13,289 nucleotides of DNA from an uncultured Collinsella sp. (GCA_900556705.1 USPT01000016.1:1-13289), one strand, 5' to 3'; shown: positions 1 through 6,718, counted from the first letter of the stretch. Translations and numbers: made by a program. Notes: generated from the letters alone by a model not told the origin.

Positions 1-330
1 GCCGTCGAGATCCTCCAAGAGGGGGTCGGTCATCGCGCCCTCGCCGCGGAGCTTGACATTCCCCAGGCCACGGCTCGTCAGTGGGCCCGCGCGTATGCCG
101 TGGGCGGTGCCGACGCCGTTCTCAATGCCGGTTCGCATCATCACACCTATTCGTACGACGTAAAGCTCGCTGTGGTTAAGGACCGTCTGGAAAACGGCTT
201 GACGGTTCGCGAGGCCATGATCAAGCATAAGATTCCCAGCGAGTCTTCGGTCAAGGCTTGGTGCCGTCAGTACCGCGAGAGCGGTGAGTCCGCACTGGTC
301 GATAAGCCGCGCGTTAAAAAGGCGGAATAG
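1..330 (+). CDS. Helix-turn-helix protein, IS3/IS150 OrfA-like (5' partial)
   Basis: The frame is open from the first base of the window, so the gene starts upstream; 109 codons and a TAG stop are visible. A GTG at 100 is internal and is not the likely start. Two helix-turn-helix modules can be read. The first runs over about residues 3-40 and includes ALAAELDIPQATARQWARAY; the second runs over about residues 55-100 and includes TVREAMIKHKIPSESSVKAW. Each ends in the W...Y...G...L pattern seen in the paired HTH modules of IS3-family OrfA proteins such as IS150 InsJ. Such proteins bind transposon ends. Here no OrfB integrase follows, the protein stops soon after the second module, and a strong terminator comes 12 bases after the stop. 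It could be an orphan OrfA, a remnant, or a domesticated DNA-binding protein. The fold is fairly certain; the role is not. Confidence 0.75.
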   Translation, partial: AVEILQEGVGHRALAAELDIPQATARQWARAYAVGGADAVLNAGSHHHTYSYDVKLAVVKDRLENGLTVREAMIKHKIPSESSVKAWCRQYRESGESALVDKPRVKKAE

Positions 331-342
331 CGAACGGGATGG

Positions 343-368
343 TGCGCCCACAGGGGCGCATTTTTCTT
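343..368 (+). terminator. Intrinsic terminator after the HTH gene
   Basis: A perfect 7-bp stem, TGCGCCC (343-349) with GGGCGCA (354-360), encloses the loop ACAG and is followed directly by TTTTTCTT. This is a classical rho-independent terminator placed 12 bases after the TAG of the upstream gene. It separates that gene from the hydrogenase operon. Confidence 0.9.
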
Positions 369-426
369 ACCGCGCCTCTGCTCCAATGTGGACATGCCCT
401 TACCCCGTACGCCCAAAACTCCCCAG

Positions 427-503
427 TTGACCGAAAACCTGCCGCCGCCACTCCTCAATTGAGCTATAACGTTAAACAATTGCAGCGTTTTTGCATGGGG
501 GAG
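427..503 (+). promoter_or_regulatory. Leader of the hydrogenase operon with paired CAATTG sites and a strong RBS
   Basis: The stretch between the terminator and the first ech gene is AT-richer than its surroundings. It holds two copies of the palindrome CAATTG (456-461 and 477-482), 21 bp centre to centre, with the palindrome TAACGTTA (467-474) between them. A GGGGGAG ribosome binding site at 497-503 lies 7 bases before the ATG at 511. A TTGACC at 427-432 and a TATAAC at 465-470 resemble promoter boxes, but they are too far apart to be one sigma-70 pair, so no promoter is assigned. The promoter must lie in this region because a terminator precedes it. Confidence 0.4.
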
Positions 504-510
504 TGATGGT

Positions 511-3393
511 ATGACGCTACTGTATTTCCTTACCCTGTTTCCGCTGGTACCGGCGCTGGGCATGCTGCTCGCGCGCGGTGACCGCGCCCGCGATGCGGTG
601 GGGCTCATAGGTTCCGGCATGATTATGGCGGTGACAGTTGTAGTCGCCGTTATGTTTTTTGGCACGGGTCCGCAGAGCTTTGAGGTTGCCCCCGGCACCT
701 CGCATGTGCTCTCGATCATCAGCTCCGTCATCGATGTCATCCTGTGCGCCGTCATCCTGTACAACGCGTACAAATATAGGAACGTGCTTACCACAGTGCT
801 CGGCATAGTCCAGCTGGTGGGGTCGCTCGCCTTTGCGACCATGACGCTGCCCGCGGCCGAAGCCGTCACCGCAACGCCGCTCTACCTAGACTACATGAGC
901 GTGATCATGGTGCTCGCCGTCGGCATTGTCGGCAGCCTTATCTGCGCGTATGCCCTGGGCTACATGAAGGACTTCCAGGCCCACGACGAGCACGAGGCCG
1001 CGCTGCGCGGGCAGACCGCGCCCGACCGTCGCCCGCAGTTCCTGGCGCTCATGTTCCTGTTCCTCTCGGCCATGTTCGTCATCGTAACGAGCGACAACCT
1101 TGAGTGGCTGTTCTGCGGCTGGGAGATCACCACCGTGTGCTCGTTCCTCATGATTGGCTACACGCGCACGCCCGAGGCCATCAAGAACGCCTTCACCCAG
1201 ATCATCCTCAACATGCTGGGCGGTATCGCGTTTTTGGCCGGACTCATGTACCTGCACGTCAACGGCATGCCGCTGACCATCTCGGGCATGATTGAGCTTT
1301 CCGGCGCCGGAACCGCGCAATCCGCGCTGCTGGTGATGCCGGTCATCCTGTTGTCGCTCGCCGCCCTTACCAAGGCTGCGCAGATGCCGTTCCACACCTG
1401 GCTGCTCGGCGCCATGGTTGCCCCCACGCCCACGAGCGCCCTGCTGCATTCGTCCACCATGGTCAAAGCCGGCGTGTTCCTAATGGTCAAGCTGAGCCCG
1501 CTCTATGCCATCTATCCCGTGACCGGCTTTATGGTCACGAGTGTGGGTGCCATCACGTTTTTGCTCGCTGCCCTCATGGCCATCTCGCAGAGCAACGCCA
1601 AGCGCGTGCTCGCGTACTCCACCATTTCCAACTTGGGCCTCATTAGTGCCTGCTTGGGTGTCGGCGCGCCCGAGGCCGTATGGGCGGCCATCTTCCTGAT
1701 CCTGTTCCACACGGTGGCAAAGTCGCTGCTATTCCTGTGTGTGGGCACTGCCGAGCATCATATCGGCAGCCGCAATATCGAGGACATGGACGGTATGTTC
1801 AGCCGCATGCCGCACCTGACGCGCCTGATGATGCTGGGCATCATGGGCATGTTCGTGGCGCCGTTTGGCATGCTCGTGTCCAAGTGGGGCGCCCTGGTGG
1901 CGTTTGCGCAGACCGGCAACGTGCTCATGATCATGGTGCTTGCCTTTGGCTCGGCCGCGACGTTCTTCTTCTGGGGCAAGTGGCTTGCCAAGCTTTCGGG
2001 CGTCGATCCCACGGCTCAAAACGTTGAGGTCAATGTCCATAAGACCGAATGGATGGCGCTCAACACCATCGCCGCGCTACTGATTCTGTGCTGCGTGGCG
2101 TTCCCGGTTATCTCGAGCGGCCTGGTGTCGCCTTACTTGGCCATGGTGTTTGGCCGCGTGCCGTACGTTATCGGCAAGGACGCCATGTATCTGATGGTGG
2201 TTATCGTGGCTTTTATCGCCGTGGTGCTGCTGACTTCATTCCGCGTGAGCAACAAGCCGCACGTAAACGTATATCTTTCGGGTGTGGGAACCGACAATTA
2301 CCGCCATTTCCGCGGCTCGATGGGACACGAGGTGAAGGCCGAAAAGCGCAATTGGTACTCGGAGGACGCCCTTGGCGAGAAGCGTATTGGCCCCGCGGGT
2401 AGCGTCGTGTGCTGCAGCATTATCTTGTTTGCGCTGCTGTGTTGCGCGTGGATTGGGCCCGAGCGGCTTGCCATGAGCGCGCCCTCGGTGCTGCGCGGCA
2501 AGTATTTTGAAGGTTCGGGCGTCTTGGGCATTTTTATTGGTACCGTGGCGTTTGCCTTGCTGGCGCCGCTTGTGGGCGGTTTGATTGACGGTCTTGACCG
2601 CAAGCTGTCCGCTCGCATGCAGGGTCGCGTGGGGCCGCGTCTGCTGCAGCCCTTCTACGACGTTGCCAAGCTGCTGCGCAAAGCCCCTGCCAGCGTAAAC
2701 ACCATGGACGATACCTACATGGCGTGCGCGCTCATCTTTACCGTCGTGGGCGGCGGCATCTTTGTGTCGGGCTCCAACACGCTGCTGTGCGCCTTTATGG
2801 TGACGCTCGCCGCGATCTTTGTGGTGCTGGCGTCCGCCTCGACGCAAAGCCCGTTTGCCCAGGTCGGCGCCGATCGTGAGTTGCTGCAGGTTATGAGTTA
2901 CGAGCCCGCCGTTCTGCTGATGAGCGTGGGCTTGTACCTTGCCACCGATAGCTTCGATTCCATCGCCGTGACGGGGCAGTCGGCCCCCATCATCGTGTAC
3001 AGCGCGCCCATTTTCCTCGCGCTGCTCGCGGTGCTCACCATCAAGCTGCGCAAGTCGCCGTTTGACCTTTCGTACTCACATCACGCGCATCAGGAGATCG
3101 TCCAGGGCGTCGCCACCGAGATGAGCGGCGGCACGCTGGCCAAGATGACCCTTATGCACTGGTGCGAGACCGTGCTGTTTTTGATGTGGGTGGGCATGTT
3201 CTTTGTCTGGGACAACCCGGTGAGCTGGGTCGTAGCCCTGGTCGTGATGGCTGCGACGTACTTTGTCGAGGTGCTGATCGACAACACCTTCGCGCGCAGC
3301 ACCTGGCGCAGCTGCTTTAAGCTCGGCTGGGGCGTGGCGCTGGTATTTGGCCTGCTCAACCTTATGCCCATCCTCGTTGACGTGTTTATTTAG
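511..3393 (+). CDS. Fused EchA-EchB membrane subunit of group 4 [NiFe] hydrogenase (NuoL-like + NuoH-like)
   Basis: This 960-residue polytopic membrane protein joins two complex I-related subunits. Residues 1 to about 650 are the NuoL/EchA antiporter-like part: D127 in a YLDYMS segment, E205 in GWEIT, K288 in the ALTKAAQMPFHTW segment, PTPTSALLHSSTMVKAG at 305-321, KRVLAYSTISNLG at 364-376, and H400/K404 in a later helix. These charged residues match the proton-channel Glu and Lys positions of the family. A hydrophilic stretch (about 580-628) and a further helix lead into residues 667-960, an EchB/NuoH-like part with GRVGPRLLQPFYDVAKLL at 705-722, ADRELLQVMSYEPA at 787-800, and SPFDLSYSHHAHQEIVQG at 849-866. 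Both halves have the usual length of the separate proteins. The role would be ion translocation plus membrane anchoring of the hydrogenase arm. GGGGGAG 7 bases upstream supports the ATG at 511. Confidence 0.92.
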   Translation: MTLLYFLTLFPLVPALGMLLARGDRARDAVGLIGSGMIMAVTVVVAVMFFGTGPQSFEVAPGTSHVLSIISSVIDVILCAVILYNAYKYRNVLTTVLGIVQLVGSLAFATMTLPAAEAVTATPLYLDYMSVIMVLAVGIVGSLICAYALGYMKDFQAHDEHEAALRGQTAPDRRPQFLALMFLFLSAMFVIVTSDNLEWLFCGWEITTVCSFLMIGYTRTPEAIKNAFTQIILNMLGGIAFLAGLMYLHVNGMPLTISGMIELSGAGTAQSALLVMPVILLSLAALTKAAQMPFHTWLLGAMVAPTPTSALLHSSTMVKAGVFLMVKLSPLYAIYPVTGFMVTSVGAITFLLAALMAISQSNAKRVLAYSTISNLGLISACLGVGAPEAVWAAIFLILFHTVAKSLLFLCVGTAEHHIGSRNIEDMDGMFSRMPHLTRLMMLGIMGMFVAPFGMLVSKWGALVAFAQTGNVLMIMVLAFGSAATFFFWGKWLAKLSGVDPTAQNVEVNVHKTEWMALNTIAALLILCCVAFPVISSGLVSPYLAMVFGRVPYVIGKDAMYLMVVIVAFIAVVLLTSFRVSNKPHVNVYLSGVGTDNYRHFRGSMGHEVKAEKRNWYSEDALGEKRIGPAGSVVCCSIILFALLCCAWIGPERLAMSAPSVLRGKYFEGSGVLGIFIGTVAFALLAPLVGGLIDGLDRKLSARMQGRVGPRLLQPFYDVAKLLRKAPASVNTMDDTYMACALIFTVVGGGIFVSGSNTLLCAFMVTLAAIFVVLASASTQSPFAQVGADRELLQVMSYEPAVLLMSVGLYLATDSFDSIAVTGQSAPIIVYSAPIFLALLAVLTIKLRKSPFDLSYSHHAHQEIVQGVATEMSGGTLAKMTLMHWCETVLFLMWVGMFFVWDNPVSWVVALVVMAATYFVEVLIDNTFARSTWRSCFKLGWGVALVFGLLNLMPILVDVFI

Positions 3394-3405
3394 GAGGCGG
3401 CATCC

Positions 3406-4026
3406 ATGGATCATAAAATGTCGCGCTCGCCGTGGGTTATTCATTACGACGGCTCGAGCTGCAACGGATGCGATATCGAGGTGTTGGCCTCGCTCACGCC
3501 GCTGTTCGATGCGGAGCGCTTTGGCGTGGTCAACACCGGCAACCCCAAGCATGCGGATATCTTTTTGGTAACGGGGTCGGTCAACGCTCAGAACCTGCCC
3601 GTCGTGCGCCAGATCTACAACCAGATGCTCGAGCCCAAGTGCGTGGTGGCCTGCGGTATCTGCGCGTGTTCGGGCGGTGTGTTCCGCGATGCCTATAACG
3701 TGATCGGCGGCGTGGACCGCGCGATTCCCGTGGACGTGTACGCGCCCGGGTGCGCCATTCGCCCCGAGACGGTGATCGATGCCATCGTGGAGGCGTGCGG
3801 CATTCTGGACCAGAAGGAGGCCGTGATGCGCGCCGGCGGCGATCCGCTCACCGTGGGCGGCGCCGCTACCTGGGATGGTGGCGTTGAGCTGGGCGAGGAC
3901 GGGTTTGTGGCTGCGGCTGGGGCCGGGGCTGATGGTGTCGGTGGCGCGCCTGCCGGGAAGCCCGCCGCGCCCGTCGCTGGCGACGCACCTGCTGGGACGC
4001 CCGTCGCTGCAAAGGAGGCCGAGTAA
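3406..4026 (+). CDS. echC: Ech-type hydrogenase small subunit (EchC/NuoB-like) with Ala/Gly/Pro-rich tail
   Basis: This 206-residue protein is the electron-transferring small subunit of a group 4 [NiFe] hydrogenase and would sit on the cytoplasmic side of the membrane. The four ligands of the proximal [4Fe-4S] cluster are visible: C19 and C22 in SSCNGCD, C83 in VACGICACSGG, and C116 in APGCAIRPE. The family domain ends near residue 140. After it come about 65 residues, the last 40 rich in Ala, Gly and Pro (about 167-206), which is longer than usual for EchC. AGGAGG at 3392-3397 overlaps the stop codon of the upstream gene and lies 8 bases before the ATG at 3406, so this start is preferred to the in-frame ATG at 3418. 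The stop overlaps the next start by one base (TAATG), which suggests translational coupling. The family is certain; the tail's role is unknown. Confidence 0.93.
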   Translation: MDHKMSRSPWVIHYDGSSCNGCDIEVLASLTPLFDAERFGVVNTGNPKHADIFLVTGSVNAQNLPVVRQIYNQMLEPKCVVACGICACSGGVFRDAYNVIGGVDRAIPVDVYAPGCAIRPETVIDAIVEACGILDQKEAVMRAGGDPLTVGGAATWDGGVELGEDGFVAAAGAGADGVGGAPAGKPAAPVAGDAPAGTPVAAKEAE

Positions 4027-4745
4027 TGCAAAAGGCAATCTATACCACCGTCGGGATCGACGAGCTCCTGCCGCATGTCCAGGCGCTCAAGGGCGTCGGC
4101 GCGCGCTTTGTGCAAATGCACGCCGAGCGCAACGTCGACGACGGCTCGTATCGCTTGGTCTATACGTTTATCAACGTTCGGGCTGCTCAGGAGCAGATCG
4201 CGCAGGACGGCAGCTATGCGATCGAGAACCTGGTGGTTGAGGGAATTGATCAGTACCAGGAGATTCCGTCCATCAGCTCGTACTATCCGGCAGTATTTCC
4301 GTTTGAGAACGAAGCGCACGACCTGTTTGGTCTTGCCATTACCGATATGCAGGTCGACTTTAAGGGCTTTTTCTACCAGGTCTCAACGGCCGAGCCCATG
4401 AGCGTTATCACGCCCGAGGTGAAGGCTGCGCGCGAGAAGGCCATGAAGGTCCGCGCGGTTGCAGAGGCCAAGGCGCGCAAGGCTGCGGCCGAAAAGGCTG
4501 CCGCTGCCACGGCCACTGCGGGGGAGGGCACTGCGGGCGCCGACGATGCTGCGGGCGCTGCCGTCGCCCAGCCCGCTGCGGCTGCCGGCTCCGATACTCA
4601 GCACGATGAGGCTGCTGCCAAGGCGGCGCTCAAGGCTGCCGAGATGGAGGCAAAGCTCGCCGCCATGGATCCCGAGAAAGCGGCCAAGGTCCGTGCGGCG
4701 CTTGCCGCAAAGGCCGCCCGCGACAAGCATAAAAAGGAGGCGTAA
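4026..4745 (+). CDS. echD: Ech-type hydrogenase EchD/NuoC-like subunit with Ala/Lys-rich C-terminal extension
   Basis: Residues 1 to about 125 form the NuoC/EchD (30 kDa complex I-like) domain. The characteristic segment FPFENEAHDLFGLAITDM covers residues 91-108 and is followed by GFFYQVS. In Ech complexes this subunit packs between the large subunit and the membrane arm and binds no cofactor. Residues from about 130 to 239 are not part of the family fold. They form a highly charged Ala-rich extension in which KVRAVAEAKARKAAAEKAAA (141-160) and KVRAALAAKAARDKHKKEA (221-239) resemble each other and look helical or coiled-coil, separated by an Ala/Gly/Thr-rich linker. The extension almost doubles the protein. 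AAAGGAGG at 4011-4018 lies 7 bases before the ATG. The start overlaps the stop of the upstream gene by one base. The assignment rests on the NuoC motif and on the gene order. Confidence 0.87.
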   Translation: MQKAIYTTVGIDELLPHVQALKGVGARFVQMHAERNVDDGSYRLVYTFINVRAAQEQIAQDGSYAIENLVVEGIDQYQEIPSISSYYPAVFPFENEAHDLFGLAITDMQVDFKGFFYQVSTAEPMSVITPEVKAAREKAMKVRAVAEAKARKAAAEKAAAATATAGEGTAGADDAAGAAVAQPAAAAGSDTQHDEAAAKAALKAAEMEAKLAAMDPEKAAKVRAALAAKAARDKHKKEA

Positions 4746-4750
4746 GGTCC

Positions 4751-5839
4751 ATGGCACATCGCTCCGTTATTCCGTTTGGCCCGCAGCACCCGGTGTTGCC
4801 CGAGCCGCTTCATCTGGACCTGGTGATCGAGGACGACCGCGTTCTCGAGGCAATTCCGCAGATCGGCTTTGTGCACCGCGGACTCGAGAAGCTCACCGAA
4901 AAGCGTGACATGCACCAGTTTGGCTACATCGCCGAGCGCATCTGCGGCATCTGCGCCGTGGGCCACAGCTGCGGCTATGCCAGCGCCTGCGAGCGCATGC
5001 TCGACATCGAGGTGCCCGGCCGCGTGCAGTATATCCGCACCATTTTGCACGAGCTTTCGCGCATTCACTCGCATCTGCTGTGGCTGGGCCTGCTCGCCGA
5101 TGCCTTTGGCTTCGAGGCGCTGTTCTATCGGTCGTGGACCCTGCGCGAGCAGATTCTCAAGATCTTCGAGAGCACCTGCGGCGGCCGCGTGATCCTTTCG
5201 ATTAACGAGATCGGCGGCCTTAAGCATGACATCGAGGACTCCGAGCTGGCGGGTATTGTCCAGACGCTTGATGCCATGCGCCCCGACTACGAGGCCCTGG
5301 TGCATACGTTTTTGGACGACAATAGCTGCGGCGAGCGCCTGCATGGCGTGGGCATGATCAGCAAGAAGGACGCGCTGGAGCTTTCGATGGTCGGCCCGTT
5401 TGGTCGCGCCTCGGGCGTGGATTATGACGTGCGCATGTTTGGCGACGGTGCCTATGCGGACTTGGCTGCGTTTGAGCCCATCGTTGCTAGCGATGGCGAC
5501 TGCTATGCCCGCTGTCAGGTGCGTTGTGCCGAGGTCACGCAGGCTATGGACATCATCAAGGAGCTTGTGGGCAAGATCCCGCACGACGGAATCGGCGGGC
5601 GCACCAAGCTCACGCCGGCCGACGGCGCGCGTGGCGAGGTTGTGATTGAGCAGCCGCGCGGCGAGGCGTATTACTATGTGCGCGGCAACGGCACTAAGAA
5701 CCTGGACCGTTTCCGCGTACGCACGCCGACGTCGCAGAACCTGGCGGGTCTGACGCATGCGCTGCAGGGCGTGCTCCTTGCCAACGTGCCCATGATTATC
5801 CTGACCATCGACCCCTGCATTAGCTGCACGGAAAGGTAG
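4751..5839 (+). CDS. echE: [NiFe] hydrogenase large (catalytic) subunit, Ech type (EchE/NuoD-like)
   Basis: This 362-residue catalytic subunit would reduce protons to H2 with electrons from ferredoxin. The N-terminal Ni-binding motif is complete: R63-I-C65-G-I-C68, with H72 following in AVGHSC. The C-terminal motif is DPCISCTER, with C356 and C359. All four cysteine ligands of the Ni-Fe site are therefore present, which separates it from NuoD or Fpo-like proteins that have lost them. The protein ends at R362, three residues after the last cysteine. In most [NiFe] hydrogenases a peptidase trims the precursor to exactly this place, so here no cleavable extension is encoded. AAGGAGG at 4734-4740 supports the ATG at 4751. 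The protein is short for a hydrogenase large subunit but normal for group 4. The Hyp maturation genes it would need are not in this window. Confidence 0.95.
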   Translation: MAHRSVIPFGPQHPVLPEPLHLDLVIEDDRVLEAIPQIGFVHRGLEKLTEKRDMHQFGYIAERICGICAVGHSCGYASACERMLDIEVPGRVQYIRTILHELSRIHSHLLWLGLLADAFGFEALFYRSWTLREQILKIFESTCGGRVILSINEIGGLKHDIEDSELAGIVQTLDAMRPDYEALVHTFLDDNSCGERLHGVGMISKKDALELSMVGPFGRASGVDYDVRMFGDGAYADLAAFEPIVASDGDCYARCQVRCAEVTQAMDIIKELVGKIPHDGIGGRTKLTPADGARGEVVIEQPRGEAYYYVRGNGTKNLDRFRVRTPTSQNLAGLTHALQGVLLANVPMIILTIDPCISCTER

Positions 5840-5846
5840 GCGCGGC

Positions 5847-6188
5847 ATGAGTTTGCTGACATTTGCCAAGACGGCCTTGGGCTCTATGGTCAAGCAGCCG
5901 GTCACGGTGTGCTATCCGCAGGAGAAGCTGGCGGCGCCTGAGCGCTTGCGCGGGCATATCGTCAATGACATGGACGTGTGCATTTGCTGTGGGATGTGCG
6001 CGCGTCGCTGCCCGGCGGGCGCGCTCGCGGTCGATCGCAAAGGCGGCACCTGGTCGATTGACCCGTATGCCTGCGTGGTGTGCGGCGAGTGCATCGAAAG
6101 CTGCCCCAAGCACTGCCTGACTATGGATACCGCCCGCACTCCAGTCGCGGCGAACAAGGCTCCCACGGTAGAAACTAAGCCGGAGTAG
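5847..6188 (+). CDS. echF: Ech-type hydrogenase ferredoxin-like subunit, two [4Fe-4S] clusters (EchF/NuoI-like)
   Basis: This 113-residue polyferredoxin has two complete CxxCxxCxxxCP motifs: C45, C48, C51, C55 in CICCGMCARRCP, and C76, C79, C82, C86 in CVVCGECIESCP. Such EchF/NuoI proteins pass electrons from soluble ferredoxin to the small-subunit cluster. The N-terminal 40 residues contain a mildly hydrophobic segment (LLTFAKTALGSMV) that may lie against the membrane arm, and the last 20 residues are a Pro/Thr/Lys-rich tail. It is the last gene of the operon and starts 7 bases after the upstream stop; its ribosome binding site (AAAGGTAGG, 5832-5840) is weaker than those of its neighbours. 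The position at the end of the cluster fits the ech order rather than the coo order, in which the ferredoxin subunit lies mid-operon. Confidence 0.93.
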   Translation: MSLLTFAKTALGSMVKQPVTVCYPQEKLAAPERLRGHIVNDMDVCICCGMCARRCPAGALAVDRKGGTWSIDPYACVVCGECIESCPKHCLTMDTARTPVAANKAPTVETKPE

Positions 6189-6196
6189 CGCGAAGA

Positions 6197-6232
6197 CGGG
6201 GCCGGTGGGGCAAAAATGCCCCACCGGCCCCG
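6197..6232 (+). terminator. Strong hairpin after the hydrogenase operon, no U-tract
   Basis: A perfect 16-bp stem (6197-6212 with 6217-6232, arms CGGGGCCGGTGGGGCA and its complement) encloses the loop AAAA, starting 8 bases after the stop of the last ech gene. A short GC-only hairpin (CGCGC, GAAT, GCGCG) follows at once. No run of T follows on either strand, so this is not a textbook intrinsic terminator. It may end transcription with help from a factor, or protect the 3' end of the mRNA. Confidence 0.7.
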
Positions 6233-6249
6233 CGCGCGAATGCGCGGTT

Positions 6250-6425
6250 GTGCCGTCGCGAACAAAACTATGCCAGTTTACGGGGCTGGAGAGCAAACCC
6301 CCGACCATGCCGAAAATCGCGAAACCAAAACCGCAGGTAGACGGCCCGCCATTTTTCAAAATTCGCGGGTATGGATGAGGGTTCTGGCTTTAGCCCCGAA
6401 ATCCGGCATGGTTTTGAAATGGCAC
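6250..6425. repeat. Long imperfect inverted repeat, unit A
   Basis: The arm at 6263-6300 pairs with 6379-6416 in reverse complement over 38 positions, of which I count 28 matching; shared blocks include CAAAAC, ATGCC and CGGGGCT. GTGCC near 6250 and GGCAC near 6421 continue the symmetry outward. The interior (about 6304-6382) can be aligned with the interior of unit B 250 bp downstream and shares the exact 16-mer CAAAACCGCAGGTAGA (6326-6341). It could be a miniature mobile element, a structured RNA or a large intergenic stem-loop. Confidence 0.7.
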
Positions 6426-6442
6426 CGTATTGGTAACAGCCT

Positions 6443-6479
6443 CTAATCCCCCGGGGACGGAGGAAAACGGATCATTTTG
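6443..6479 (+). repeat. 37-bp direct repeat, copy 1
   Basis: A 37-bp sequence running from CTAATCCCCCGGGGACGGAG to ACGGATCATTTTG is identical to the one at 6682-6718. It follows inverted-repeat unit A by about 18 bases. It contains the palindrome CCCCGGGG and a purine-rich GGAGGAAAA. Exact identity between flanks that have diverged suggests a constrained or recently copied sequence. Confidence 0.9.
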
Positions 6480-6505
6480 GCCTCGCGAGGGCGCCCGCGC
6501 GACCC

Positions 6506-6673
6506 GCCCGCCACGAAATGGGCCTATCTACTACGTTTAAGCTACTGCCCTCAACCATAGCAAAAAACGCAAAAACAAAACCGCAGGTAGAACGCCTGCG
6601 GTTTTTCGTGAAACACGGTTATGGTCAGCGGTATCGGGTCAAACGTAGTAGATGGGCCAGTTTCGTGGCGGGC
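6506..6673. repeat. Long inverted repeat, unit B (33-bp arms)
   Basis: The arms 6506-6538 and 6641-6673 are reverse complements at 30 of 33 positions; the three mismatches fall in a 7-base block. The inner part is also roughly self-complementary, down to a perfect apical hairpin at 6577-6605. The whole element is 168 bp. The interior aligns with unit A (the shared 16-mer lies at 6576-6591), while the outer arms of the two units no longer align readily although each still pairs with itself. It encodes no protein that I can support. Confidence 0.8.
6577..6606. terminator. Apical hairpin of unit B, terminator-like in both directions
   Basis: A perfect 11-bp stem, AAAACCGCAGG (6577-6587) with CCTGCGGTTTT (6595-6605), surrounds a 7-base loop and runs into TTTTTCG on the + strand. 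Upstream, the A-rich CAAAAACAAAA gives a T-rich tract on the other strand. It could act as a bidirectional intrinsic terminator, or it may simply be the tip of the longer inverted repeat. Confidence 0.6.
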
Positions 6674-6681
6674 ATCGCCAA

Positions 6682-6718
6682 CTAATCCCCCGGGGACGGA
6701 GGAAAACGGATCATTTTG
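6682..6718 (+). repeat. 37-bp direct repeat, copy 2
   Basis: Identical to 6443-6479 over all 37 bases. It lies 8 bases after inverted-repeat unit B, so the arrangement hairpin-then-tail is repeated at a period of about 240-250 bp. The sequences after the two copies differ. Confidence 0.9.

Noticed and set aside
313..330. Possible programmed -1 frameshift (TTAAAAAG) at the end of the HTH gene, as in IS3 elements
   Set aside because: The slippery run is preceded by T rather than A, the -1 frame shows no integrase-like sequence, and a strong terminator follows at once.
3076..4038. 320-codon minus-strand frame over the end of the EchAB fusion and echC
   Set aside because: Antisense to conserved motifs of both genes; His/Ala/Arg-rich composition typical of shadow frames in GC-rich DNA.
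4598..5905. 435-codon minus-strand open frame across echD, echE and echF
   Set aside because: It spans three well-supported hydrogenase genes in antisense and has no family motif, so it is a by-product of codon bias.
511..6188. Respiratory complex I (nuo) or CO-induced hydrogenase (coo) operon
   Set aside because: The NuoD-like protein keeps all four Ni-binding cysteines and other nuo genes are absent, so it is a hydrogenase. The ferredoxin gene is last, as in ech, and no CO dehydrogenase gene is present.
6443..6718. CRISPR-like array from the 37-bp repeats
   Set aside because: There are only two copies, about 240 bp apart, with a structured inverted repeat between them; no regular spacers or cas genes.
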